Assembly: GCA_050297855.1 (NCBI GenBank)
Contig: JBNKTC010000020.1
Coordinates: 343,423-407,422 of the forward strand
Length of the DNA stretch: 64,000 nt
From: SZUA-545 sp050297855
GTDB taxonomy: Bacteria; Campylobacterota; Campylobacteria; Campylobacterales; SZUA-545
Direction: 5' to 3'
The notes beneath the pieces were generated by a model. It had not been told where the DNA came from. It searched no databases and was given only the letters and a program-made list of their open reading frames with translations. Made by a program: the position numbers and the translations under genes. Shown here piece after piece: positions 26,788 to 34,448 of the stretch. Numbering within the stretch: the stretch's first letter is position 1; each line of letters begins with the position of its first letter.

Positions 26788-27873
26788 ATGAACACCCTGC
26801 TTATTGTCAGTAATGAGCTCCTCCGTGCAGACGAATATGTCGACTATATCCGGCGTACGATCGAAACATGCAGCGATCCCCTGGATGCGGAGCTGCGCAT
26901 CGGCGAAAACGACCCCTCCCTCCCCCTAAAGGTGCAGACCCTGGGCGAACTCTCGGCCGACCTTTTTATCATTACGTCGAAAAGGAGTTTTGCCACCGTC
27001 GGCAAGATCATCGCCACCCTGAACGATGACAACCTCGAAGCCAGAGAGGGGCTGCTCATCCCCTCCTCCAGCGACCTCTACCATGAAAACGGCTACCGTG
27101 TCAGGGTCGGGACATGCCGCATCGACGTCATCCAGGCGGTCTTCGGCACGGATCTCCCCGAACTCTTCGCCCATAAGAAAAAACCCCGCCTCGCCCTCAA
27201 CGTCTTCGGGATGGACGCCGACGACGCGGTCACCCTGCTCTCGGGCTTTGCCCAGAGCAGCCGCCTGCGCCTGGCAAACCGCATGCATCCGGGCGGATGG
27301 GGCATCATCGACCTCCACACCGACAGCAGCAGCGACGTCGCCCACTTCCTGGAAAACGCCCAGGCCTTCTTCAGCGGCAAGATCACCGTCTCTGACGATA
27401 TCGTCGCCCACATCGTCGAACGCCTGACACAGCTTGGACGCAAGATCAGCTTCGCCGAAAGCTGCACGGGAGGGCTGATCGCCTCCCTCTTTACCCGGGT
27501 GTCGGGCTCCTCCGCCGTATTCGACGGCTCCATGGTCACCTATGCCAACGAGATCAAATCGGGCTGGATCGGGGTCAACGCCACCTCGCTGATGGCGTTC
27601 GGGGCCGTCAGCACCCCCGTCGTGGAGGAGATGGCGGCCGGAATCCTGGAAAAAAGCGGCGCCGACTACGCCCTGGCTGTCAGCGGCGTGGCAGGCCCCA
27701 CCGGAGGAAGCGTGGAAAAACCGGTCGGCACCGTCTACGTCGCCATGGCAAGCCGCGAGCGCGGTATACGGAGCGAACGCCTGGCGCTCCGGGGCGACCG
27801 CGAATATATCCGAAGAGCCTCCGCCTTTAACGCCGTCCGTCTGCTTTTGGAACACAATCCCGAATTAATATAG
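26788..27873 (+). CDS. CinA C-terminal-domain protein (nicotinamide-nucleotide amidase type)
   Basis: 361 residues from MNTLLIVS (ATG 26788); an ATG 12 bases upstream is possible, neither has a strong ribosome binding site. The last ~160 residues are the CinA_C domain: FAESCTGGLIASLFTRVSGS, VTYANEIK and AVSGVAGPTGGSVEKPVGTV. This domain deamidates nicotinamide mononucleotide in pyridine-nucleotide recycling. The N-terminal ~200 residues do not show the MoaB/COG1058 motifs of full CinA and look lineage-specific. It sits upstream of the tRNA operon and ends at a hairpin. Confidence 0.8.
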   Translation: MNTLLIVSNELLRADEYVDYIRRTIETCSDPLDAELRIGENDPSLPLKVQTLGELSADLFIITSKRSFATVGKIIATLNDDNLEAREGLLIPSSSDLYHENGYRVRVGTCRIDVIQAVFGTDLPELFAHKKKPRLALNVFGMDADDAVTLLSGFAQSSRLRLANRMHPGGWGIIDLHTDSSSDVAHFLENAQAFFSGKITVSDDIVAHIVERLTQLGRKISFAESCTGGLIASLFTRVSGSSAVFDGSMVTYANEIKSGWIGVNATSLMAFGAVSTPVVEEMAAGILEKSGADYALAVSGVAGPTGGSVEKPVGTVYVAMASRERGIRSERLALRGDREYIRRASAFNAVRLLLEHNPELI

Positions 27874-27881
27874 TTATAAAC

Positions 27882-27921
27882 GGGAATTTTCAAAATTTTT
27901 TACCGTTTTTTGAAAATTCCC
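27882..27921 (+). terminator. Long A+T-rich hairpin after the CinA-like gene
   Basis: A perfect 14-bp inverted repeat (GGGAATTTTCAAAA with its complement, 12-base loop) lies 8 bases after the stop and directly before the -35 box of the tRNA promoter. Confidence 0.65.
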
Positions 27922-27950
27922 TTGACTTTTAAAGTTTTTGGTATTATAAT
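27922..27950 (+). promoter_or_regulatory. Sigma-70 promoter of the tRNA operon
   Basis: TTGACT, 17 bases, TATAAT: almost a perfect housekeeping promoter, 48 bases before tRNA-Lys and followed by a C-run that could act as a stringent discriminator. Confidence 0.85.
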
Positions 27951-27997
27951 TCCCCCCACGAAACGACGCAAGTCGCTTTCATGTTCTTACACATTTT

Positions 27998-28073
27998 GAC
28001 TCTTTAGCTCAGTTGGTAGAGCATCTCACTTTTAATGAGGGGGTCGTAGGTTCGAATCCTACAAGGGTCACCA
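27998..28073 (+). tRNA. tRNA-Lys (TTT)
   Basis: 76 bases including encoded CCA. The acceptor stem pairs GACTCTT with AAGGGTC; D-arm TAGCTCAGTTGGTAGAGC, anticodon loop CTTTTAA and T-loop GGTTCGAATCC are intact. First gene of a four-tRNA operon. Confidence 0.96.
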
Positions 28074-28084
28074 TCATTTAATGT

Positions 28085-28160
28085 GTCCCCATCATCTAGT
28101 GGCCAAGGATGCCACCCTTTCACGGTGGTCACAGGGGTTCAAATCCCCTTGGGGACGCCA
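28085..28160 (+). tRNA. tRNA-Glu (TTC)
   Basis: 76 bases with encoded CCA. Acceptor GTCCCCA pairs with TGGGGAC; anticodon loop CTTTCAC reads TTC; T-loop GGTTCAAATCC is standard. Confidence 0.96.
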
Positions 28161-28192
28161 CTTAAAAAAAGATTATGGCTAATCTTTTTGAT

Positions 28193-28268
28193 GGTCTCTT
28201 AGCTCAGTTGGTAGAGCGCTACCCTTACAAGGTAGATGTCACTAGTTCGAGTCTAGTAGAGACCACCA
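28193..28268 (+). tRNA. tRNA-Val (TAC)
   Basis: 76 bases with encoded CCA. Acceptor GGTCTCT pairs with AGAGACC; anticodon loop CTTACAA reads TAC; T-arm AGTTCGAGTCT is standard. Confidence 0.96.
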
Positions 28269-28303
28269 TTTTAAGCACGTTAAATGGTATACTTTTTATT
28301 AGT

Positions 28304-28380
28304 GGTCCGGTAGTTCAGTTGGTTAGAATGCCTGCCTGTCACGCAGGAGGTCGCGAGTTCGAGTCTCGTCCGGACCGCCA
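28304..28380 (+). tRNA. tRNA-Asp (GTC), island integration site
   Basis: 77 bases with encoded CCA. Acceptor GGTCCGG pairs with CCGGACC; anticodon loop CTGTCAC reads GTC. Its 3' part and the bases just downstream recur in degenerate form near 52.94 and 59.03 kb, so it is the attachment gene of the island whose integrase follows. Confidence 0.96.
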
Positions 28381-28449
28381 CTATAATTCCTCTCATAGAA
28401 ACAAATCCAAACATCAAAAACTCAAAGTGTGCAGTAACTGTGCAGTAAC
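28358..28449 (+). repeat. Attachment site 1: tRNA-Asp 3' end, spacer and tandem 11-mer
   Basis: Contains TTCGAGTCTCGTCCGG (28358), TAGAAACAAA 38 bases further (28396) and two perfect copies of TGTGCAGTAAC (28428-28438 and 28439-28449). The same three elements recur at sites 2 and 3 with nearly equal spacing. The tandem 11-mer could be an integrase arm site. The integrase stop is 5 bases beyond. Confidence 0.75.
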
Positions 28450-28453
28450 TTTT

Positions 28454-29542
28454 TTACCCGAATTTCAAATCAACGTCCAAATTTTCTAAAAACTCAGCCC
28501 GTTTTTTATCGCGTCTTGGGATAAACCTGGCGTACTTCGTCAAGGTGGTGTGAATATCCGCATGACCCAACATCATCGACACCCAGGCGATCTCTTCTCC
28601 CTGCTGGAGCATGATCGATGCAAAGGTGTGCCGGGTGTGGTAAAGAATACGGTAATCCAACATACACTGCTTTAATAGCGGTGCCCACCTGCTCTTCTTG
28701 ATGGAGTCACTCTCCCTGTAGTTCCCACCGTACTGGGTAAGGAATACAAAGGTGCCCTTCAGACCTGTATCCAGAAACTGGTTTCGCAATGCCCTTTCCA
28801 CTACGGGAAGCATGTCGATCTGCCTGGATTTCTCAGTCTTCGTGCTGTCGATGACCCCTTTTCGAACACCTCTTTGAATATGAAGATAGCGACTCTTGAA
28901 GTTGATGTCCTCCCACTTCAGACCAAACAGTTCGCCCGTTCGCATCCCGGTAAAGAATGCAAGAATCAGGAAGTTCTTGAACCATCCGTCCGCCTCTTTG
29001 ATCAACAGCTCCACCTCCTCCAGACTAAAGGGGTGAATCTCCGGCTTCATCATCTTGGCCCGCTTGACCCGATCAAAGGGATTGTAGTCAATCAGCTCAT
29101 CGATGTAGGCGTCCTGGAGGATCCCGCGGAACACTGTCCGGATCGAATTGATGCGCTTTCCCGATATCCCCCGCTTGTGAAGGTTCCCCTGCCACTGCTT
29201 AAGGTCTGTCGGTCGGATATCCGTCAGCTGGTACAGCCGAAATGCAGGAAGGATATGAAGCTTGAAGTCGTTCAAATACCCCTGATTCGTGCTGCTTTTT
29301 CGGTTGTGCGCGTTGATCTTTAGAGAGTGGTACCCAAACTCTTCAAGAGTATAGTCCTCTTTCTTGTTAACACTTTTATCTACTAGTTGTAAAAGAACAC
29401 TCTCCGAATTTTTTTTAATCCAGGAGAGATTTGCTTTCGTGGCTTTTTTCCTCGTACTTTTACGGACAAACTTGCCGTTAACACTCCCTTGCACATAGAT
29501 CGTGTTGTTCCGTACGTAATAGCCACTGTCATTGTTTGCCAT
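28454..29542 (-). CDS. Tyrosine-recombinase integrase
   Basis: 362 residues from MANNDSG (ATG 29542, AAAAGGAAACGG upstream). An N-terminal arm-binding region and a SAM-like core-binding domain (about 70-165) precede the catalytic domain. Catalytic residues are visible: Arg in FFTGMRTGELFGL, His-x-x-Arg in YHTRHTFASIML, His in LGHADIHTTL and Tyr in TKYARF. It should integrate and excise the element at tRNA-Asp, immediately adjacent. The ATG overlaps the stop of the small DNA-binding gene upstream by 14 bases, so the two are coupled. Confidence 0.93.
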   Translation of the reverse strand: MANNDSGYYVRNNTIYVQGSVNGKFVRKSTRKKATKANLSWIKKNSESVLLQLVDKSVNKKEDYTLEEFGYHSLKINAHNRKSSTNQGYLNDFKLHILPAFRLYQLTDIRPTDLKQWQGNLHKRGISGKRINSIRTVFRGILQDAYIDELIDYNPFDRVKRAKMMKPEIHPFSLEEVELLIKEADGWFKNFLILAFFTGMRTGELFGLKWEDINFKSRYLHIQRGVRKGVIDSTKTEKSRQIDMLPVVERALRNQFLDTGLKGTFVFLTQYGGNYRESDSIKKSRWAPLLKQCMLDYRILYHTRHTFASIMLQQGEEIAWVSMMLGHADIHTTLTKYARFIPRRDKKRAEFLENLDVDLKFG

Positions 29543-29786
29543 TCCGTTTCCTTTTAATTCTCGGAACGACACTTCTGGCAACGTACATTTTATTGCCGAT
29601 GTACTTAAAATCCACATCCGGCTCATAGTCCCCGCTTAGGAGCTGCTTTCTGATCGCCTGCCTGGTGAGCCCTTTCTCCTCGGCTATGTCCGAGAGGCTT
29701 ATCCACTCAGGCAAAGCCAGAATCGCGTTCTTTATGGATTGCAGCTCAGCCAGTATCTCAAGCAGAAAAGCTTTTTCCTCAAGCAT
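29529..29786 (-). CDS. Small DNA-binding protein, excisionase-like
   Basis: 85 residues starting at the ATG at 29786 (an in-frame TTG lies 15 bases upstream). The segment WISLSDIAEEKGLTRQAIRKQLLSG is a winged-helix or MerR/excisionase-like helix-turn-helix, followed by a beta hairpin (FKYIGNKMYVARS) and a basic tail. Genes of this type directly upstream of an overlapping integrase commonly encode recombination directionality factors. That role is inferred from position. Confidence 0.6.
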   Translation of the reverse strand: MLEEKAFLLEILAELQSIKNAILALPEWISLSDIAEEKGLTRQAIRKQLLSGDYEPDVDFKYIGNKMYVARSVVPRIKRKRNGKQ

Positions 29787-29959
29787 GTCGTTTAGCACCA
29801 ATTAGATATAAAATATGATAGAAATTATGCAAACTTTTCATAGTATATATATTATGAGAACTTTTCTTAAATACATATAATTATTGTATATTTTGCAATT
29901 TTTATATCATATTTTATATATTTTTGCTAGTATTTGCTTATCTAAGTCAGGAGATCTAC

Positions 29960-30661
29960 ATGACACGACGCGAAGAAATTGTTTCGGCAATACTGGGGTG
30001 TTCGGTTCCTACCTATTATAAATGGCAAAAAGAGGAACGCCCCATAATCCAACTGCTCAATGGCTATTTCTCCAATGCCGACCTGATTGAGTTTCTGGAT
30101 ACCAACCAGATCAGCAGTCTAACAACTACAAACCATATGCTCTTTATTGCGGCCGATCAGTATCTCAATTTTTTCTCGACAATCTATAATATCCCTTCCT
30201 ATGAAGATGTCTACTTCGATCTCCTTCTTGCACTGCAGAACAAAGGACAGGTATCATTTCGGACGATACTGCAGGTGATGCACGATAAGAATCTGGATTA
30301 CCAAGAGTTTTTTGTAGAGAAGTTTGCCAATATGAACAGCTTTAATAAAACATTTATCGAAAGCAATCTGGCAAGTGATTTTCAAATCCTCTACTCAATC
30401 CTGGAAGAGCATGATGCAAGTTTCTTTATCGCTCTCCACAAACTGCATATTGCTATGGCTAAAAAGAACAAGATATTTTCCAAAGAGGCTCTCAAGGAGC
30501 TGGGTCGGTTCAGAGTAACTGAACTCTATTCAAAACTCTATCTGGTCAATAAAAAAAGCAGGAAAGAAAAAGAACTTGCCAAAAAACTTTTCGGCCTACT
30601 GGAGTTACTAGAGTCTAACACTCATTCGAACATGTTTATCGATCGCTTTTCTCAAAACTAG
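29960..30661 (+). CDS. Hypothetical protein with N-terminal HTH-like segment
   Basis: 233 residues from MTRREEIV (ATG 29960, TCAGGAGATCTAC upstream). Residues about 3-25 (EEIVSAILGCSVPTYYKWQK) look like a Cys-containing helix-turn-helix of the transposase or small-regulator type. The rest is alpha-helical with no recognised motif. It is divergent from the excisionase/integrase pair over an A+T-rich 170-base region and converges with the small regulator at 30662-30883. It may control the recombination genes; that is a guess. Confidence 0.5.
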   Translation: MTRREEIVSAILGCSVPTYYKWQKEERPIIQLLNGYFSNADLIEFLDTNQISSLTTTNHMLFIAADQYLNFFSTIYNIPSYEDVYFDLLLALQNKGQVSFRTILQVMHDKNLDYQEFFVEKFANMNSFNKTFIESNLASDFQILYSILEEHDASFFIALHKLHIAMAKKNKIFSKEALKELGRFRVTELYSKLYLVNKKSRKEKELAKKLFGLLELLESNTHSNMFIDRFSQN

Positions 30662-30883
30662 CTACTCATTAACAGCAAGCTTCTCGACAACTTTTAGGAG
30701 GGGTTGAAGAGCCTGTCTGTTCTCCAATAGTGTCAGCAAATCTTCTTCATCAAGCCCCATCTCTTCACATAGTACCCCCAGTCGCAAACGCCGGTATTTG
30801 TCCGGATGAATTTTCTTCATCTCGAGGACTGCTCGCGGAGTGATTCCTATACGTTCAGCGAAGCTTTTGTCAGTGAGTTTCAT
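30662..30883 (-). CDS. Small HTH-type regulator
   Basis: 73 residues. TDKSFAERIGITPRAVLEMK reads as a helix-turn-helix (A-E-R-I-G-I-T-P-R-A-V), followed by a helical tail. The stop is adjacent to the convergent gene ending at 30661. Probably an island regulator; target unknown. Confidence 0.5.
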   Translation of the reverse strand: MKLTDKSFAERIGITPRAVLEMKKIHPDKYRRLRLGVLCEEMGLDEEDLLTLLENRQALQPLLKVVEKLAVNE

Positions 30884-30948
30884 ATACTGCCTTCAAAGAG
30901 AAAATCAAGGCAGTATATCAGAGGTTTATTAATAGAATTGTATTTCTA

Positions 30949-31266
30949 TTAGTGTGAAAGTAGTTTTTCAAGTATTGTCAATGTGACCAATGGAGTATCC
31001 ATTCGTACGCTATAGACCATATCTACAAAGATCCACTGACCGAAATACAGCCCAAAAAATCCCCAGACTCCCCACTTCTCTACGGCCAAAAAATAAAGAA
31101 TGATATCCAGCCCAGCAAAAATCAAAGCAAGGCCCCATCTGACAAGGACTATATCGTAAACTGATGCCCCAATCCAATACCCAATTAGACCTGCGGGTAT
31201 GATAGGAGAAAGAATAATAAATACAGCCAGCCCGGTACCGTCGTTGTTGCGATTACAATATGACAT
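30949..31266 (-). CDS. Small membrane protein, three predicted helices
   Basis: 105 residues. Hydrophobic segments at about 12-35, 40-62 and 66-85 (VFIILSPIIPAGLIGYWIGA, RWGLALIFAGLDIILYFLAV, WGFFGLYFGQWIFVDMVY) suggest an inner-membrane protein. Upstream is GGAAATCAG before the ATG. No family recognised. Confidence 0.5.
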   Translation of the reverse strand: MSYCNRNNDGTGLAVFIILSPIIPAGLIGYWIGASVYDIVLVRWGLALIFAGLDIILYFLAVEKWGVWGFFGLYFGQWIFVDMVYSVRMDTPLVTLTILEKLLSH

Positions 31267-31949
31267 CTGATTTCCTTTTTTTCAACTGTCAAATTGTACT
31301 GCTTATCGGAATTTTTGGTCAATAGTAAATAGAAACAAACAACTATCATATTTTTTCAAAAGCATCAAAACTACAAAACGCTTCTAGGTGAAAAGAAGGA
31401 AAGGAACACGAGTTTATTCTTGAGTAAGGAAAAGTGTTGGACAAACTAACAAGAGGTGGCCATAATGTTTCAAAAATGGGCCAAAAATCGATTTTTTACA
31501 TGTTAGACATATCTTGAGTCGTTTTTTACTGACTTCTGGCAAATTTGACCCATTTATGAGCTTTTTTCAAAACTTTATGTGTTTTGCGCAGTATACTGTT
31601 CGAGAAAGTATTTATCTTTTCCATACTCTTTCTGTCTGAGACTATATAAGATAATGCTAACGCATCTCTTATCTAATTCTCTTATTTATATATTATATAA
31701 CTGGTTTTTATGCCAAATCGACCTATTTATGTATTTTTCCATGTTGTTTGTAGTGTGTGGATCATACCAATGAATAAACTCTTTTTTTGCAAAACACGTT
31801 TTCACGCCCCCTTTTGCGTGCTTACGCGTATAGATAATGCTTCGCATTACCGTTATTTATAATATATAAATATATATATACAGAATATAGCTTGCTCAAA
31901 AAGGCAAAAACTTACCAGGCTCGTTGCTTATCTAGTCAAATATTGCATA
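31267..31949. other. Long A+T-rich non-coding stretch in the island
   Basis: No ORF with convincing start signals. The stretch contains runs of ATATATAT near 31865 and a GTAATGC-TTC-GCATTAC-type hairpin near 31840. A 64-codon plus-strand frame at 31579 has no ribosome binding site. It may be decayed sequence. Confidence 0.35.
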
Positions 31950-32145
31950 TCAATTTTCGTAAAATGCATCTGGATCTATAGGTACCTTAATATCAAGAAC
32001 ATCTCTACAAAATCTCAAAAAGCCCTTGATGTCGACATCGGTAAACTCTTCCATTACAAGAGTATCTACAGATTCGTCAGGGTATAGTTTTTTAGAGAGC
32101 AGTTCCAACTCTATCGGGAAAATCAAAAAACACTAATGCACCCAT
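31950..32145 (-). pseudogene. Frameshifted small gene remnant
   Basis: One frame starts at an ATG at 32145 (MGALVFFDFP) and soon stops. A +1 frame continues with protein-like acidic sequence (ELELLSKKLYPDESVDTLVM, then ...CRDVLDIKVPIDPDAFYEN) to a TGA at 31950. The two join sensibly after a single shift near the T-run at about 32125. An internal ATG at 32054 could still be used. No family recognised. Confidence 0.4.
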
Positions 32146-32167
32146 ACTGCTCTCAGCACAAGAGAGA

Positions 32168-32527
32168 ATGATGCAAAAATTCGAATATGCCCATCTGACA
32201 TTGAATAAATATCCAGTGGAAAGAGACGAAATCATTGAAGATATTTGGGTGGAATATTTCCACTTCTATATCCTTTTCAAAACTGAGGGAACGCTATTCA
32301 CCGTAAACACAAGAAATGGACTAAAAAAAGAGGATTTTGAAGCGGGTACTGTCCGCGCCTTTGTAAGCGCCTATGAAAAGAACTTTGGACTTGAAAAAAG
32401 TAAACGTCAAAAGAATCTGGACCTGATCAGCCTCTTTAATTTCCTTGGATCACATGGATGGCAAATGACTGGACTCAAAGCCGCAGAGGAGATGAAAGAA
32501 GAGTATTTTTTCGTTCGAGAGTTCTGA
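32168..32527 (+). CDS. Hypothetical protein
   Basis: 119 residues, acidic, mixed alpha/beta, with AAGAGAGA upstream of two near-adjacent ATG codons. The segment SLFNFLGSHGWQMTGLKAAEE near the C-terminus looks structured, reminiscent of DUF4177-like folds, but I cannot assign a family. It stops 2 bases before the convergent Mrr-like gene. Confidence 0.5.
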   Translation: MMQKFEYAHLTLNKYPVERDEIIEDIWVEYFHFYILFKTEGTLFTVNTRNGLKKEDFEAGTVRAFVSAYEKNFGLEKSKRQKNLDLISLFNFLGSHGWQMTGLKAAEEMKEEYFFVREF

Positions 32528-32529
32528 AA

Positions 32530-33330
32530 TCACTTCTCGATTATGAATGGAACCGTTTTGCATTGAACAAAAGGGTGTTTACCCAAAAACATCTTCGCTG
32601 ACGTACCTAGCATATCGTCATCCGAAATGATGTAATGGTAAGAGATCTTATCGATATTCTGCTGCATCAAGTGGAGATAACAGTCTCCCAGGAAAGCTCT
32701 AAAATCCTTCGCGGTTAATTTGTGCCCTTCAAAATCTACCCAGTTTTTACATTGAACCAGTGTTACACTGTTCTCTTTTTGAACAATAAGATCAATCCCT
32801 CCATCATATACGCCTTTTTCAATACCGTTGTAGATAACTTCATAGCCAGCATCTTCGTACTTAGAGCCAATAAACTTTTCATAATCTTGACCAGACTGGA
32901 TTATGTGTTTTTCTTTGTCTTCATCGATGTAATCGAGCTCATAGCCTTTATCCCATTCGCTTGCAAAATTAATCGAACAGGGATGACCACACAAAAAGAA
33001 CTTTTCTGGCATATTTTTGTTGCCAACACCATAAAAAACAACTGGTGGATTGCCAACCCAGGATCCCTTCCCCATTGGAAAACTCAAACGATACTTACCA
33101 ACTTCACTATATTTCTTGCGAAACTCTTTCAAGTCAAATTCACTTCTTCCTAAATCAGTAGTCACATTTTTCTTGCTGTTGTTTTCATAATCAACCAAGT
33201 GAACAGTGAGATATCCGGGGATAGCATCCAATAACTGTTTTAAGAGCTTTAAATTTGTGGGACAACCGATCTTGAATTTGGATTTAAATCGTTTGTTGAT
33301 TTCCTGGGTGACTAGATAATATTGGTCCAT
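32530..33330 (-). CDS. Mrr-like restriction endonuclease
   Basis: 266 residues. The C-terminal ~110 residues show the Mrr_cat (PF04471) nuclease core: YEKFIGSKYEDAGYEVIYNG, then GGIDLIVQK and TLVQCKNW, the D...QxK active site of PD-(D/E)XK enzymes. The N-terminal ~145 residues are a separate domain without a clear match and may recognise target DNA. Mrr-type proteins cleave modified DNA. It lies 12 bases downstream of the HTH-TM gene and shares its direction, suggesting that gene regulates it. A defence role is inferred. Confidence 0.75.
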   Translation of the reverse strand: MDQYYLVTQEINKRFKSKFKIGCPTNLKLLKQLLDAIPGYLTVHLVDYENNSKKNVTTDLGRSEFDLKEFRKKYSEVGKYRLSFPMGKGSWVGNPPVVFYGVGNKNMPEKFFLCGHPCSINFASEWDKGYELDYIDEDKEKHIIQSGQDYEKFIGSKYEDAGYEVIYNGIEKGVYDGGIDLIVQKENSVTLVQCKNWVDFEGHKLTAKDFRAFLGDCYLHLMQQNIDKISYHYIISDDDMLGTSAKMFLGKHPFVQCKTVPFIIEK

Positions 33331-33342
33331 TATTCGTCAGGT

Positions 33343-33771
33343 CTAACTTTTTTTATCTGAGTGTTTATGGGCAAAGATATTAACTGCCAATCCGGCTAAA
33401 CTAGCGACAGTCGTACCAAGGAAAATACCTTTGAGGAACGGATCATTAAACTTGAAAGGCTTTTTCTCTTCAACTGCTTCCACAGCTTCTTTGTTCCTCA
33501 TCTTTTCAAGGCTTTCATGCCGAGGTATGTAATACGTAAATTCCTGGTACTCTGGAGATTGCCATTCATATGTCCCCTCAAGAAGTTCCCGTGGAGTTGT
33601 CGATAATAATTTTGCGTATACTTCCAGATCATCTGCAGTAATAGGTGCGTCACCACTCAAATGTTTTGAAACCAAACTCGGATCTTTTGAAAGTGCTTTG
33701 GCAATATCTTTTTGCTTCATTTTCATCTGAGTTATCATGATATGTTCAAGTCTTACATGGAGTTTTTGCAT
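33343..33771 (-). CDS. HTH protein with C-terminal transmembrane helix
   Basis: 142 residues. Residues about 17-62 are an XRE-type helix-turn-helix (MKQKDIAKALSKDPSLVSKH, then LEVYAKLLSTT). A charged linker leads to a single hydrophobic segment (GIFLGTTVASLAGLAVNIFA) close to the C-terminus, so this may be a membrane-tethered regulator. It precedes the Mrr-like gene and is probably cotranscribed with it. Confidence 0.6.
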   Translation of the reverse strand: MQKLHVRLEHIMITQMKMKQKDIAKALSKDPSLVSKHLSGDAPITADDLEVYAKLLSTTPRELLEGTYEWQSPEYQEFTYYIPRHESLEKMRNKEAVEAVEEKKPFKFNDPFLKGIFLGTTVASLAGLAVNIFAHKHSDKKS

Positions 33772-33912
33772 AGAAATAACCTTTCAAAAAAGATGAATGG
33801 GGTTACAAAAATAAAATTCATCTTATTATTTCATCATATTCATTCACTAAAAGTTAAATTTACATGATAATAACAACAGGTCGGCCGGCCAAATAAAAAG
33901 AAGGAGGAATCC

Positions 33913-34005
33913 ATGGGAAAAACTGGAGGATGTGTACCGCCAAACGGACCGAGTACAACAGGAAACCCATCAGGTGGCGGCAGAGGAAACTGCCCGTCTA
34001 AATAA
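33913..34005 (+). CDS. 30-residue Gly/Pro/Asn/Ser-rich mini-protein
   Basis: Too short for routine calling but with every sign of a gene. A near-perfect Shine-Dalgarno sequence (AAGAAGGAGGAATCC) precedes the ATG, the stop is TAA, and a 10-bp terminator stem follows 5 bases later. The peptide starts MGKTGGCVPPNG and ends GGGRGNCPSK, with two cysteines and almost no hydrophobic residues. Upstream is a GC palindrome GGCCGGCC (about 33883) unusual in this A+T-rich DNA. No family recognised; it could be a modified-peptide precursor, a tag-like protein or a regulator. Confidence 0.6.
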   Translation: MGKTGGCVPPNGPSTTGNPSGGGRGNCPSK

Positions 34006-34008
34006 TTA

Positions 34009-34037
34009 AATCAGGCAGACTTTTTCGTCTGCCTGAT
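34009..34037. terminator. Bidirectional hairpin terminator
   Basis: A perfect stem TCAGGCAGAC/GTCTGCCTGA with loop TTTTTC lies between the convergent 30-aa gene and 54-aa gene. On the minus strand it is followed by TTTAATTATTTA. Confidence 0.75.
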
Positions 34038-34044
34038 CATTTGT

Positions 34045-34209
34045 CTAATACTCAATGATTTGATCAATGTCGTCAAACTTGACCTTCATAAGCCGACTGC
34101 CGTCAGAGATGAATATTTCCAATCTGCTCTTGATTTTGGCTACTCGATATTCCCGAATGCCTATTTTGACAATTGAACCGATTCGCACATAATTGTTTTG
34201 TCCATTCAT
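34045..34209 (-). CDS. Small hypothetical protein (54 aa)
   Basis: ATG at 34209, stop TAG at 34045. Sequence is beta-rich and basic: NNYVRIGSIVKIGIREYRVA, a run of Lys/Arg, then FDDIDQIIEY. The ribosome binding site is weak (AATAGGCAT). Composition and codon pattern look like a real small protein; it may fold as a small barrel. It shares the hairpin at 34009-34037 with the 30-aa gene. Confidence 0.5.
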   Translation of the reverse strand: MNGQNNYVRIGSIVKIGIREYRVAKIKSRLEIFISDGSRLMKVKFDDIDQIIEY

Positions 34210-34448
34210 ATGCCTATTGTAAAAGGGTCTGATACCATATGCACAAAAATGGTCAAAATGTTAATTCATTATCCTGAAAGTGTCAAAAGTATTTTACGCT
34301 TTTGTCAAATCTGTATTAATTCAACATATATTCTAGACCGTTATATAACAACAACTTGTAATCATATTTGTTAAATGTTAATATTCTAAAAAGTTAAATA
34401 TTTTTGAATTCATGTTTAAATCCTGGTGATCTCAAAAAAGGAGATATC
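34210..34448. other. A+T-rich promoter region before the Fic gene
   Basis: 239 bases with no ORF, rich in T and A runs, between divergent genes. I see no clear operator. Confidence 0.35.

Noticed and set aside
31579..31773. 64-codon plus-strand ORF in the A+T-rich island gap
   Set aside because: No ribosome binding site, composition is that of random A+T-rich DNA, and no neighbours support it.
33880..33892. GGCCGGCC palindrome as an operator
   Set aside because: Only one copy seen and it may be chance; noted under the mini-gene and not called separately.
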